The notes: generated by a model from the sequence alone, not told the origin. Shown: positions 17,046 through 26,566, counted from the stretch's first letter. The stretch is DNA of 64,000 nucleotides from Rs1 sp038900335 (GCA_038900335.1 JBBMRB010000001.1:372001-436000); one strand, 5' to 3'. Made by a program: numbers and translations.

Positions 17046-17516
17046 ATGGAAAGGTTAACAATTTCATTAGACGACGATCTAGCCGCACAGTTTGATCAGT
17101 ATTTAAAAGAGCATGGCTATAAAAACCGATCAGAGGGCATGCGAGATTTAATTCGAGATAAACTTGAACAGCAAAGCTTGGAAAAACAGGTAAAAGACAA
17201 TAAGCCTAATGGTAATTGTATTGGCTCTATCACTTATATTTACAACCATCATGAGCGAGAACTTGCCGCTAGATTAGCAAAAACACAACATGATAATCAC
17301 AATATCGCTATATCGAGTGTCAAAATTCCTTTAGATCATGACCACTGCATGGAAACCGTTATGCTCAATGGTGCCACCCAAAAAGTACGCGAGTTTTGTA
17401 ACGATGTTATAGCGAGGCCTGGTATTCGCCACGGCAAAGCTTACCTCATTCCTGTTGAGGTTGAGCATAGCGAGCACGAAGGAAAAAATCACACACACAG
17501 CACGCCAAAAACATAA
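17046..17516 (+). CDS. nikR: NikR-family metal-responsive regulator with altered metal ligands
   Basis: The 156-residue protein has a ribbon-helix-helix DNA-binding domain (MERLTISLDDDLAAQFDQYL, with R3, T5 and S7 on the DNA-contacting strand) and a C-terminal ACT-like metal-binding domain. Aligned by eye with E. coli NikR, H82 matches H76 and C101 matches C95, but the positions of the other two square-planar nickel ligands, H87 and H89, are K93 and P95 (SSVKIPLDHDHC in place of LHVHINHDDC). Extra His residues (H98, H100) and a His-rich tail (HSEHEGKNHTHS) could supply a different site. It is followed by a palindromic operator and nikKML, so it remains the likely controller of metal uptake. 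Confidence 0.88.
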   Translation: MERLTISLDDDLAAQFDQYLKEHGYKNRSEGMRDLIRDKLEQQSLEKQVKDNKPNGNCIGSITYIYNHHERELAARLAKTQHDNHNIAISSVKIPLDHDHCMETVMLNGATQKVREFCNDVIARPGIRHGKAYLIPVEVEHSEHEGKNHTHSTPKT

Positions 17517-17587
17517 ATATTAATGCTCTTAAGCTCAACAACGTACGGCCAATCAGCCTATGCTATTTATTTTTATGAAGATTTGTA

Positions 17588-17622
17588 AATTCGTATGAAA
17601 TACTTTATTATTCATACGAATT
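17588..17622. promoter_or_regulatory. NikR operator upstream of nikKML
   Basis: A perfect 12-base inverted repeat, AATTCGTATGAA (17588-17599) and TTCATACGAATT (17611-17622), lies 43 bases before the nikK start. It contains the known NikR half-sites GTATGA and TCATAC. Their spacing is 13 bases, against 16 in the E. coli nik operator. Position and half-sites together make a NikR operator the best reading. Confidence 0.8.
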
Positions 17623-17665
17623 TTAATTTCTTCATATCAATAACTTTAATTATGGACTGATAGTT

Positions 17666-18472
17666 TTGAGAAATCATAGCACCCCATCTTTGTTACCCTC
17701 TAAATTCGCACTAGCGTGCTCTATTGTCGCTGCCATCACTTTAAGCCAAAATAGTTTCGCTCATTTTCAACAACTGATTCCCGATAGAGACTACTTAGAC
17801 GGTGAACATCGTCAAGCACTAAATTTTGAGCTGAAATTTACCCATCCAATGACCCAGGGCCCACTCATGAATATGACAAAGCCTAAAGCTCTGAAAGTTT
17901 TTCACAATGCTAGTACGACAGATTTATTAGCTAGTCTTATTGAGCACAGTGAAGATAACCAAAAATTTTGGACATTTGAATACAATCTTACCGATATAGG
18001 TGATCATGTCTTTTATGTTGAGCCTCAACCTTATTGGGAACCTGAAGAGCAAAAGATGATTGTCCATCATACCAAGGTTATTGTTGATGGTTTTGGCGGA
18101 TTTAACGATTGGGATCAACTTATTGGTGCACCTGTTGAAATAGAGCCTTTAACCAGACCCTATAGTTTATGGGTAGGTAATGCCTTTACAGGGATTGTTA
18201 AAAAGAATGGTATTGCCCAACCATTTGCAGAAGTCGAAGTTGAATGGAAAAATGATGGCTCTGTACAAGCGAACACTGATAGCTACACCACCCAAGTGAT
18301 TAAAGCAGATGCAAACGGTACTTTTAGCTATGTTATGCCGCGCGCTGGTTGGTGGGGTTTTGCAGCACTTTTAGATGCTGACGAGCCTGTAATGTCACCT
18401 GAAGGTAAAGAAGTAGCTGTCGAACTTGGTGGCTTAATTTGGATTAATGCAAAAGATATGCAGGAGAAGTAA
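17666..18472 (+). CDS. nikK: Periplasmic nickel-uptake accessory protein, DUF4198/NikK type
   Basis: The 268-residue protein has a signal peptide (FALACSIVAAITLSQNSFA, cleavage near residue 32) and starts its mature part with HFQQLIPDRDYLDG, then FELKFTHPMTQGPLMNM, DIGDHVFYVEPQPYWEP and a second Ig-like part ending in PRAGWWGFAALL. This is the DUF4198 pattern of NikK proteins that feed metal to NikM-type ECF transporters. The mature N-terminal His and His 70-90 region (FTHPM) may bind metal. The start is a TTG at 17666 with GGA 9 bases upstream; no ATG lies before the signal peptide. nikM begins 3 bases after its stop codon. Confidence 0.8.
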   Translation: MRNHSTPSLLPSKFALACSIVAAITLSQNSFAHFQQLIPDRDYLDGEHRQALNFELKFTHPMTQGPLMNMTKPKALKVFHNASTTDLLASLIEHSEDNQKFWTFEYNLTDIGDHVFYVEPQPYWEPEEQKMIVHHTKVIVDGFGGFNDWDQLIGAPVEIEPLTRPYSLWVGNAFTGIVKKNGIAQPFAEVEVEWKNDGSVQANTDSYTTQVIKADANGTFSYVMPRAGWWGFAALLDADEPVMSPEGKEVAVELGGLIWINAKDMQEK

Positions 18473-18475
18473 AAA

Positions 18476-19111
18476 ATGGCACATATACCTGATGGCATCG
18501 CATCCACTGATATGCTGACACTAGGCGCAGTAGGTTCTGCAATGGCAATAGGTTATGGTTTAAAAAAAATGGATGTAGATCAAATACCACAGACAGCAAT
18601 GCTCGCTGCGGTATTTTTCATCTCATCCATGATCACTTTTCCAGTGGGCCCAAGCTCTGTACACTTACTCTTTAATGGTTTGATGGGCTTAATGTTAGGC
18701 TGGTCTGCCATCCCTGCTATTTTCATTGCGCTGCTCCTGCAATTACTATTTTTTGGCTATGGCGGATTATTAGTACTAGGGCTCAATACATTTAATATGG
18801 CGATACCTGCTATCATCGTAGCCATCACTTTAAGGCCATTATTGTTGCAACAATTGGCAAAACCAGAAGGCATATCTAAACGTGCAGCATCGGCAATAGG
18901 CGCGACAGCAGGCGCTATAGGTATTGGTTTGACCACCTCATTACTGACATTGAGCTTGGCGATTAGCGGTGAAGAATTTATCCCTATGGTCAAAGTCATA
19001 TTGGCAACCAATGTACCATTATTATTAATTGAGTCTGTAGTGACTGCCTCAATTGTTGGCTTTTTAGTAAAAGCTTCTCCCAATACTTTTAGCGCATCAA
19101 TGAGTAGCTAA
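18476..19111 (+). CDS. nikM: ECF transporter substrate-capture protein NikM/CbiM
   Basis: The 211-residue membrane protein has the CbiM/NikM signature MAHIPDGI at the N-terminus, which inserts into the membrane and coordinates Ni2+ or Co2+ through the N-terminal amine and His. H63 in GPSSVHLLFNGLMGLMLGW matches the second His ligand (H67 in Thermoanaerobacter NikM2). About six to seven membrane segments follow, with GLNTFNMAIPAIIVAITL typical of the family. Because residue 2 is Ala, removal of Met would leave His at position 2, as in the known site. AGGAG lies 9 bases before the ATG, and the stop overlaps nikL as TAATG. Confidence 0.9.
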   Translation: MAHIPDGIASTDMLTLGAVGSAMAIGYGLKKMDVDQIPQTAMLAAVFFISSMITFPVGPSSVHLLFNGLMGLMLGWSAIPAIFIALLLQLLFFGYGGLLVLGLNTFNMAIPAIIVAITLRPLLLQQLAKPEGISKRAASAIGATAGAIGIGLTTSLLTLSLAISGEEFIPMVKVILATNVPLLLIESVVTASIVGFLVKASPNTFSASMSS

Positions 19112-19674
19112 TGCATTTTTTAAAAACACTTCCTCTACTATTTGTCCTATTTTCGGCACCTAGCTTTGCTCATCTACTAAAAGTATTCGCTTACACTGAG
19201 CAGGGCCCCAACCAAAGCATTAATGTCAATGGTAAAGTCTATTTTGCTGGCGGATCAGCAGTACCAGATCTCACTATAAAAGTGCTAGCTAGTGATAACA
19301 GCACGGCACTGACAAGCACAACAAATGAGTTGGGGAAATTTGCTTTTAATATTGCTGACGCTCACTATCAAATTATTGCCAACTCACACGATGGACATCG
19401 CGCTACATGGGAGATTAAAAGCAGTGCAAAAAAATCTAACTTACAACAGGCTAAAACCACTGTCACCCCTGCAAACGCTGGCTCTCAAATAACTACTGAG
19501 CAACTTGAAAACATCATCAATAGCGCACTTGCTAAACAAATCCAACCTCTGTCTGAGCAAATTATCGACTTACAAGAAAAAGCTAGATTTAGTGATATCC
19601 TTGGTGCTATTGGTTATATCTTTGGAATTTTCGGCTTATTTATTTGGTGGCAGCATAACAAAAAAACGTCTTGA
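19111..19674 (+). CDS. nikL: NikL-like nickel transport accessory protein
   Basis: The 187-residue protein has a signal peptide (LLFVLFSAPSFA, cleavage near residue 20) giving a mature start HLLKVFAYTEQG, a carboxypeptidase-regulatory-like beta domain (NVNGKVYFAGGSAVPDLTIKVLAS, then GKFAFNIADAHYQIIANSHDGHRA) and one C-terminal membrane segment (ILGAIGYIFGIFGLFIWW). This is the NikL plan seen in NikKMLQO systems, where it replaces NikN. It overlaps nikM by one base. The T-component (NikQ) and ATPase (NikO) do not follow: the next gene is the converging hrpB. Confidence 0.78.
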   Translation: MHFLKTLPLLFVLFSAPSFAHLLKVFAYTEQGPNQSINVNGKVYFAGGSAVPDLTIKVLASDNSTALTSTTNELGKFAFNIADAHYQIIANSHDGHRATWEIKSSAKKSNLQQAKTTVTPANAGSQITTEQLENIINSALAKQIQPLSEQIIDLQEKARFSDILGAIGYIFGIFGLFIWWQHNKKTS

Positions 19675-19776
19675 TCACTTACTAAATAGCACACACTTTA
19701 ATACTTGCTAAAAATCATTATAACAATAATAAACAATCAATTTATTACAGCTATTTAGCAGCGTTCGCGGTATTAA

Positions 19777-22287
19777 TTAAAGGCCCATTTTGTTTTTAGT
19801 TTTAGTGGTTGCCATCGCTATACTCGGATCATCAGGCCAGTAATGTCGAGGGTACTGCCCTTTCATCTCCTTTTTAACTTCATCATAACTGCCATGCCAA
19901 AAACCGACTAAATCTTTAGTTAATTGAATTGGCCTCCTAGCAGGTGATAACATTTCAACTAATACAGCCAGCTTTTTTTGCCCCACACTTGGGTTGGTCA
20001 TAGTGCCGAACAACTCTTGAATACGCACTGATAACTTAACCTGTCCATCATCACTGTAATCCAAGCGCACATTGGAGCCACTGGCGACTTTAAGATGCGT
20101 TGGGTAGAGCGAGTTAAGCCGCTGTTGTGCAGCCCAATCTAGGCGGGAGAGCAAGGCATCTGTCATATTAATTTTTTTCAGCTGATCTAGTTTTTTAACA
20201 TCCGCAAAAAAAGGCATTAGCCAGTGCTCAATATCATCAAGCAAAGTGCTCTCATTATAATCAGGCCACAATTCAGGCTCATTTTTATGAGCGGTGCGCA
20301 AGCGTTGCAACAATTGCTTTTGGCTGCTATTAAATGTTAAATAATTTAATCCCTTTGCCCGCAGCCCCGCACACAGCGCCTGATTTAATCTATTGGCATC
20401 TATATTTTGTAATGGTTTTTCAGCGATCACCAACTGATCTAATTTAAACTGAGACAGCGCAATCACTCTATCTAGTTTTTCATCCCATTGTAGTAACTCT
20501 TTGCTACTAAAAAATTGCGGGCTAAACTGAACCAGCTCATTAATATCAAGAGTTGCTGCCAAAAAGATGCGAGCCTCACTTTGTGTACCTGCAAAGCTCA
20601 TAAGATCGGCAACGACAATGTAGTCACTCGCTAAATAACTGCCTGGCGCTAAGCTCGCACCAAAGCCATTAGCTAATTGAAAACGCTCTGATTTAGCTCT
20701 GCGTTTAGCAATGCGATCAGGAAAAGCTTGAGCTAATAATAAGCCACAATGCTCGCTACTAATACCCGTTAATGAGCAATTTAATTGTTTAGCAAACTTC
20801 TTGGCACTGCCAATAATTAACTGCTGCGAGCTATTCAGTTTTGTGCCATGGGCAAAAAAATTAACGTGCGTTGCTATATCGAGTTCATTTCCTAAAACAT
20901 TACCTTGCTCTAACATCGCTGCAAGCAACGCTGCTGTTGCAGATAATGCATGTTCTTTAGCGAAAATCATCATTTGAGCTAGCCGCGGTGAGCTACCAAA
21001 TTGGTAAATAGCTAGGCCATGCTCAGTCAATTTGTACTGTTTATCTAACGCGCCCATTGCTTGTAATAAAGCACGCGCTTGCTGCAGATTATGCTCTGGT
21101 GGCGGGTTTAGCCACTGCAGTTGTAACACATCACTCACACCCCACTTCGCGAGCTCTAAAGCGAGCGAGAGTAGATCACTTTGCTCTATTTCAGCTATGT
21201 CATATTTGGCGAGCCTTTGCTGCTGCTCTTGCGGCCACATTCTCCAACAGTGCCCTGCTTGTAAACGCCCTGCACGCCCTGCACGCTGTATCGCAGATGC
21301 TTGTGATATTGCCTCTTTAGCTAATTTTGTGACGCCGTTATGTCGATTAAAACTCGCACGATTAACCAGCCCACTATCAATCACTAATGATATTCCCTCA
21401 ATGGTGATCGACGTTTCAGCAATGTTGGTTGCCAGCACCACTTTGCGATTGTTTTTAGATGTCACTGCGATAGCCAGATCTTGCTGATCACTACTGAGCT
21501 GGCCGTATAAAGGCCTTACCTCAATAGTTTTAGCCTCTTTTGTGTAGCGCTCGTTATATCTTTGAGTTAACGGCTTTAACAAGCTTGCCACTTTATTAAT
21601 ATCACTGGCGCTCGCTAAAAAAACGAGAATATTATCCTCGTACTGATTGACAGCCCGTTCTATTAAAGCGGCTACCTGCGGCGCTAACGCCGCCTTATTG
21701 TTTTTCGGATGGTATTGGGTAGATACTGCATAAGTGCGCCCTAAAGAAGATACCAGCTGCGCTTGAGGTAGCATCTGACATAGTTTATCGCTATCTAACG
21801 TTGCCGACATAATCAGCAAGCTTAAATCATCGCGATACCCTTCTTGGATTTCTAAACAAAAAGCTAAGGCGGTATCAGCATGAATACTACGTTCATGATA
21901 TTCATCAAAAATAACTAAAGCGACACCCGTTAATTCAGGATCTTGTTGCAATATCCGCGTAAGTATCCCTTCAGTAATAATTTCTAATCGGGTATTTTTA
22001 CCTACTTTTTGCTCACCTTTAACACGATAACCTACTTGCTCGCCTACTTTTTCCCCTAATTGCTTGGCGATAAATCGAGCAATATTTTTTGCCGCTAAAC
22101 GCCGCGGCTCAAGCATCAGTATTTTTTTATCTGCAAACTGATCATGCTTCAATAGTTGTAACGGCAAATACGTCGATTTACCAGCACCAGGTGGCGCCTG
22201 TAATATCACTTGCGGATGTGTGGCTAAACAAGATTCAAGATCTTTTAGTACAGCGTCTATAGGGGGAAGTGTAGGAGATGTGCTCAC
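19777..22287 (-). CDS. hrpB: ATP-dependent helicase HrpB
   Basis: The 836-residue DEAH-box helicase has Walker A APPGAGKSTYLP (31-42), MLEPRRLAAKNIA, the Walker B box DEYHERS, motif III SATLD, VVLATNIAETSITIEGI and QRAGRAGR. The long C-terminal half and the ending motif LTKDLVGFWHGSYDEVKKEMKGQYPRHYWPDDP are specific to HrpB. Its RNA substrate and cellular role remain poorly defined in the family. It starts at a GTG at 22287 with AAGGG upstream, and stands alone. Confidence 0.96.
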   Translation of the reverse strand: MSTSPTLPPIDAVLKDLESCLATHPQVILQAPPGAGKSTYLPLQLLKHDQFADKKILMLEPRRLAAKNIARFIAKQLGEKVGEQVGYRVKGEQKVGKNTRLEIITEGILTRILQQDPELTGVALVIFDEYHERSIHADTALAFCLEIQEGYRDDLSLLIMSATLDSDKLCQMLPQAQLVSSLGRTYAVSTQYHPKNNKAALAPQVAALIERAVNQYEDNILVFLASASDINKVASLLKPLTQRYNERYTKEAKTIEVRPLYGQLSSDQQDLAIAVTSKNNRKVVLATNIAETSITIEGISLVIDSGLVNRASFNRHNGVTKLAKEAISQASAIQRAGRAGRLQAGHCWRMWPQEQQQRLAKYDIAEIEQSDLLSLALELAKWGVSDVLQLQWLNPPPEHNLQQARALLQAMGALDKQYKLTEHGLAIYQFGSSPRLAQMMIFAKEHALSATAALLAAMLEQGNVLGNELDIATHVNFFAHGTKLNSSQQLIIGSAKKFAKQLNCSLTGISSEHCGLLLAQAFPDRIAKRRAKSERFQLANGFGASLAPGSYLASDYIVVADLMSFAGTQSEARIFLAATLDINELVQFSPQFFSSKELLQWDEKLDRVIALSQFKLDQLVIAEKPLQNIDANRLNQALCAGLRAKGLNYLTFNSSQKQLLQRLRTAHKNEPELWPDYNESTLLDDIEHWLMPFFADVKKLDQLKKINMTDALLSRLDWAAQQRLNSLYPTHLKVASGSNVRLDYSDDGQVKLSVRIQELFGTMTNPSVGQKKLAVLVEMLSPARRPIQLTKDLVGFWHGSYDEVKKEMKGQYPRHYWPDDPSIAMATTKTKNKMGL

Positions 22288-22592
22288 GCGAGGCCCTTAA
22301 TTAATCATTGCAGCTAAAACTACCATGAATGAGAAACGACAGCATTTGTTTTATAGGTATTTAGGATTATTGTGATATTTAACACAATAAATTAGAAGAT
22401 AAACAGCAATGATGACCAACAAAGAAAATCATCCATGCTGAAAAAACATCGTGCTAAGGCATATAAATAACTCGCCAATTATCCAGAAAAAAACAATAAT
22501 TAGCATTAACAGTTAAATTTAAACCATTAATAAATAATATATTACTAAAACCTGCACTAAGTTTAGTGCAGGTGCATAATCATTAAATCACA
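22288..22592. other. Intergenic region, 305 bases
   Basis: This AT-rich spacer lies between the prpF stop and the hrpB start, both minus strand. It contains the strong hairpin at 22550-22573 and presumably the hrpB promoter; no small gene was seen. Confidence 0.5.
22550..22573 (-). terminator. Intrinsic terminator of the prp operon
   Basis: ACCTGCACTAA and TTAGTGCAGGT form an 11-base perfect stem with only GT between them. Read on the minus strand it is followed by TTTAGTAATATATTATT. It starts about 20 bases after the prpF stop codon. Confidence 0.75.
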
Positions 22593-23768
22593 TTATAGCG
22601 CATAGTTTTCAGGCACTCTGACCCAGCCTTCCATTAAGATTCTAGCACTGCGACTCATCACCACGCTATCAACCTGCCATTGATCATTTTGTAAGTTAGC
22701 TTGTGCACCGACTAAAAGCGTCCCTGATGGATGACCAAAGTTAACTTCTGCCTTAGCACCCCCTGCTGCTATACTCACTAAGGTACCTGGTATGGCAGCC
22801 GCCGTACCGATAGCAACCGCTGCCGTACCCATCATTGCATGGTGTAATTTACCCATAGATAGCGCGCGCACATTAAGATCAATACTCGAACTCTCTATCG
22901 CTTTACCACTGGAGCTTACATAACTTTGCGCCGGGCTAACAAAGGCAACTTTTGGTGTGTGCTGTCTTATTTTTGCTTCTTCTAAATCTTTAATTAAGCC
23001 CATTTTTAAAGCACCGTGACTTCTGATTTTTTCAAACATACTCAATGCTTGCTCATCACTATTAATCGCATCTTGCAGCTGTGTGCCTGTATAACCAATA
23101 TCTGCAGCATTGACAAACACAGTCGGTATACCTGCACTAATCATCGTCACTGTCAGGGTACCTACACCAGGCACCTCCAACTGATCAGTCACATTACCTG
23201 TTGGGAATAACAAATCATCGCCGACAGGCTTGACGAATTGAACAGGAATTTTAGCTGCGGCAAAGGTAACGCCATCTAACTCAAAATCTCCTGTCTCTTG
23301 AACTTCACCATTGCTGATAGCTATTTGCGATACAATCGTTTTTTGAATGTTTTCCTGCCAAATACGCACCGTGGCAACGCCGTTTTCAGGGATACGATCT
23401 TTAGGTACTAAACCTTTATAAATAGCAAAAGCGCCGACTGCAGCAGATAAATTACCGCAATTTCCTGACCAATCGACAAACGCTTTATCTATTGCGACCT
23501 GGCCAAACAAATAATTTACATCGTGATCTTCTTTATCACTGCTCGATAAAATAACGGCCTTACTAGTACTCGATGTCGCCCCACCCATGCCATCTGTTTG
23601 CTTACCATAAGGGTCTGGGCTGCCAATCACTCTTAACAATAAAGCATCGCGATTCGCACCAGCGACTTGGGCGGCTTTAGGCAACTCATCTAAGGAGAAA
23701 AACACACCTTTACTGGTACCACCACGCATATAGGTGGCGGCTATTTTAATTTGAGGTGGAAAATACAT
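22593..23768 (-). CDS. prpF: 2-methylaconitate cis-trans isomerase PrpF
   Basis: The 391-residue protein has the diaminopimelate-epimerase-like fold of PrpF. The opening KIAATYMRGGTSKGVFF, then GSPDPYGKQTDGMGGATSSTSKAVI, the active-site region DWSGNCGNLSAAVGAFAI (Cys and neighbouring residues) and the end MGKLHHAMMGTAAVAIGTAAAIPGT are family-specific. It isomerises the trans-2-methylaconitate made by AcnD so that aconitase can rehydrate it. It lies 116 bases after acnD as the last gene of the operon. Confidence 0.96.
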   Translation of the reverse strand: MYFPPQIKIAATYMRGGTSKGVFFSLDELPKAAQVAGANRDALLLRVIGSPDPYGKQTDGMGGATSSTSKAVILSSSDKEDHDVNYLFGQVAIDKAFVDWSGNCGNLSAAVGAFAIYKGLVPKDRIPENGVATVRIWQENIQKTIVSQIAISNGEVQETGDFELDGVTFAAAKIPVQFVKPVGDDLLFPTGNVTDQLEVPGVGTLTVTMISAGIPTVFVNAADIGYTGTQLQDAINSDEQALSMFEKIRSHGALKMGLIKDLEEAKIRQHTPKVAFVSPAQSYVSSSGKAIESSSIDLNVRALSMGKLHHAMMGTAAVAIGTAAAIPGTLVSIAAGGAKAEVNFGHPSGTLLVGAQANLQNDQWQVDSVVMSRSARILMEGWVRVPENYAL

Positions 23769-23884
23769 AATTAATTATCCAGATAATATAGGCAGCGCTA
23801 TCAGCGCATGCCTATTATTGATAAGTTCAAATGCTATTAATACTAACGCTAGATATTACTGTCTAGCGAAGAGCTAGCTGTTAA

Positions 23885-26473
23885 TTAAACACTGCCTTCA
23901 AGAAAGTCTTGAGCAAAGCGCTGTAATACACCGCCTGCTTCATAAATTGACACTTCTTCTGCGGTATCTAAACGACACATAACAGGTACCTCAACAACGT
24001 CACCGTTTTTACGGGTTATAATTAGCGTTAATGTCGCACCTGGGACTCGCTCGCCTAGCACGTCATAACATTCACTACCGTCAATCTCTAAGGTTTTGCG
24101 ATCAACCCCTGCCTTAAACTCTAATGGCAACACTCCCATCCCTACTAAGTTAGTACGGTGAATTCGCTCAAAGCCTTCTGCGACTATGACTTCAACACCG
24201 GCTAGACGAACGCCTTTTGCCGCCCAATCTCGTGATGAGCCCTGGCCATAGTCGGCACCGGCGATAATAATTAACGGCTGCTTGCGCGCCATATAGGTTT
24301 CAATGGCTTCCCACATGCGGCTCACTTTTGCCTCTGGCTCAATTCTAGTTAAAGAGCCCTGCACTACTTTTCCGTTTTCGCGCACCATTTCATTAAACAG
24401 TTTAGGGTTGGCAAAGGTTGCTCGCTGCGCCGTTAAATGATCGCCGCGATGCGTCGCATATGAGTTAAAATCAACCTCAGGAAGCCCCATTTTATCTAAA
24501 TAAGCCCCCGCCGCACTGTCTAACATAATGGCATTAGATGGCGATAAATGATCAGTTGTGATGTTGTCACCCAACACAGCAAGAGGACGCATACCTTTTA
24601 GTGCCCGCTCACCAGCTAACGCACCTTCCCAATAAGGAGGACGACGAATATAAGTACTTTGCTCACGCCAGTTATATTGCGGATCAATCTTATTTTGCTC
24701 TTTTGCACTTAAATCGAACATTGGAATATAAACTTGGCGAAACTGTTGCGGCTTAACACTCTCTTTAAACAGCGCATCGATGTCTTCATCGCTAGGCCAC
24801 AAATCTTTGAGTGTAATATCGTTGCCTTGCTGATCTTGACCCAATACATCTTTTTCGATATCAAAACGGATGGTACCAGCAATAGCATAGGCGACAACTA
24901 ATGGCGGGGATGCCAAAAACGCTTCATTAGCATGGGGATGGATACGACCATCAAAGTTACGATTGCCAGATAATACTGCGGTCGAGTATAAATCTCGCTC
25001 TAAGATTTCTTGTTGAATAACCGGGTCTAATGCACCACTCATACCATTACAAGAAGTACAGGCAAAGGCGACTATACCAAAACCTAAGGCTTCTAATGAA
25101 GGCATTAAACCAGCTTCTTCTAAATACAGCTGAACGGCTTTTGAGCCGGGTGCTAAAGACGTTTTAACCCAAGGTTTACGCACTAGCCCTTTTTCAACAG
25201 CTTTCTTGGCAAGCAAACCTGCAGCAATCATATTTCTAGGGTTACTGGTATTGGTACAGCTGGTGATAGCGGCAATAATAACCGCACCATCTGGCATTTT
25301 ACCAATCTCATTATCCATTTTTTTACTAATACCGCGCGCAGCAAGGTCAGACACTGGCACCAAGTTATGAGGATTTGAAGGACCTGCTATATTTCTCACC
25401 ACTGACGAAAGATCAAACGTTAATACTCGTTTATACTCAGCTTGTGTTAACTGATCAGCCCAAAGCCCGGTCGCTTTTGCATAATTCTCTACCAGCTTAA
25501 CTTGCTCATCATCACGCCCCGTCAATCTTAAATAATCGATGGTGTTGCTATCAATGTAAAACATGGCAGCTGATGCACCAAACTCTGGTGTCATATTCGA
25601 TATAGTTGCCCTATCACCTAAGGTTAGCTTACTCGCGCCTTCACCAAAGAATTCTAGGTAAGATGACACTACCTTTTGATCTCTTAAAAACTTAGTTAAC
25701 GTCAGCACGATATCGGTAGCGGTAATACCCGGCTGTGGTTTGCCTGTAAGCTCAACACCAATAATTTCAGGCATACGCATGTAGGAGGCACGCCCTAACA
25801 TGACACTTTCCGCTTCTAATCCGCCTACACCTATTGCAATAACGCCCAGCGCATCGACCATCGGAGTATGGCTATCAGTACCGACCAGCGTATCTGGGAA
25901 AGCAACACCATCGCGCGCCTGTATTACCGGTGACATTCGCTCTAAGTTAATTTGATGCAATATGCCATTACCCGGTGGGATAACATCAACATTGTCAAAC
26001 GCATCTTTAGTCCAGTTAATAAAGTGGAATCGATCATCGTTGCGTCTATCTTCTATGCTTCTGTTTTTGGCAAATGCATCTTTATCAAAACCACCGTGCT
26101 CTACTGCTAGCGAATGATCGACCACTAACTGTGTAGGCACCACTGGGTTTACTTTGGATGGATCCCCCCCTTTTTCAGCAATGGCATCTCTAAGCCCTGC
26201 TAAATCAACTAACGCGGTTTGACCTAATATATCGTGACAGACAACGCGCGCTGGGTACCATGGAAAATCTAGCTCGCTCTTACCTTCAATTACCTGAGTT
26301 AAGCAAGCAGTTAAGCTCTGTGGATCACAGCGTCTAACTAAGTTTTCCGCCAGAACTTTAGCAGTGTAAGAAAGCTTGTTGTAAGCACCAGGCTTAATAC
26401 TCTCTACCGCACTTTTTGTGTCATAATAATCTAACGAGGTTCCTGCAAGAGGTTTTCGGTTTAACGTATTCAT
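23885..26473 (-). CDS. acnD: Fe/S-dependent 2-methylcitrate dehydratase AcnD
   Basis: The 862-residue aconitase-family enzyme dehydrates 2-methylcitrate to trans-2-methylaconitate. Cluster cysteines are in ITSCTNTS and FACTSCNGMSG, and the swivel domain has ADYGQGSSRDWAAKGVRL. The opening MNTLNRKPLAGTSLDYYDTKSAVESIKPGAYNKL and its place between prpC and prpF distinguish it from AcnA. AcnD plus PrpF replaces PrpD in this pathway, and no prpD is in the window. Confidence 0.96.
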   Translation of the reverse strand: MNTLNRKPLAGTSLDYYDTKSAVESIKPGAYNKLSYTAKVLAENLVRRCDPQSLTACLTQVIEGKSELDFPWYPARVVCHDILGQTALVDLAGLRDAIAEKGGDPSKVNPVVPTQLVVDHSLAVEHGGFDKDAFAKNRSIEDRRNDDRFHFINWTKDAFDNVDVIPPGNGILHQINLERMSPVIQARDGVAFPDTLVGTDSHTPMVDALGVIAIGVGGLEAESVMLGRASYMRMPEIIGVELTGKPQPGITATDIVLTLTKFLRDQKVVSSYLEFFGEGASKLTLGDRATISNMTPEFGASAAMFYIDSNTIDYLRLTGRDDEQVKLVENYAKATGLWADQLTQAEYKRVLTFDLSSVVRNIAGPSNPHNLVPVSDLAARGISKKMDNEIGKMPDGAVIIAAITSCTNTSNPRNMIAAGLLAKKAVEKGLVRKPWVKTSLAPGSKAVQLYLEEAGLMPSLEALGFGIVAFACTSCNGMSGALDPVIQQEILERDLYSTAVLSGNRNFDGRIHPHANEAFLASPPLVVAYAIAGTIRFDIEKDVLGQDQQGNDITLKDLWPSDEDIDALFKESVKPQQFRQVYIPMFDLSAKEQNKIDPQYNWREQSTYIRRPPYWEGALAGERALKGMRPLAVLGDNITTDHLSPSNAIMLDSAAGAYLDKMGLPEVDFNSYATHRGDHLTAQRATFANPKLFNEMVRENGKVVQGSLTRIEPEAKVSRMWEAIETYMARKQPLIIIAGADYGQGSSRDWAAKGVRLAGVEVIVAEGFERIHRTNLVGMGVLPLEFKAGVDRKTLEIDGSECYDVLGERVPGATLTLIITRKNGDVVEVPVMCRLDTAEEVSIYEAGGVLQRFAQDFLEGSV

Positions 26474-26566
26474 TTGTCATCCAATAATAGCGCAATGATT
26501 GACACTGGTGTAAACACAGTGCCATCATTTTATAGTTATGAAAGTCTATTGACGTCTAGCATCAAC

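Noticed and set aside
19777..22287. Several long plus-strand frames inside hrpB (for example 21032-21487)
   Set aside because: They are antisense to conserved helicase motifs, rich in Cys, Ser and Ala as expected for shadows, and lack ribosome-binding sites.
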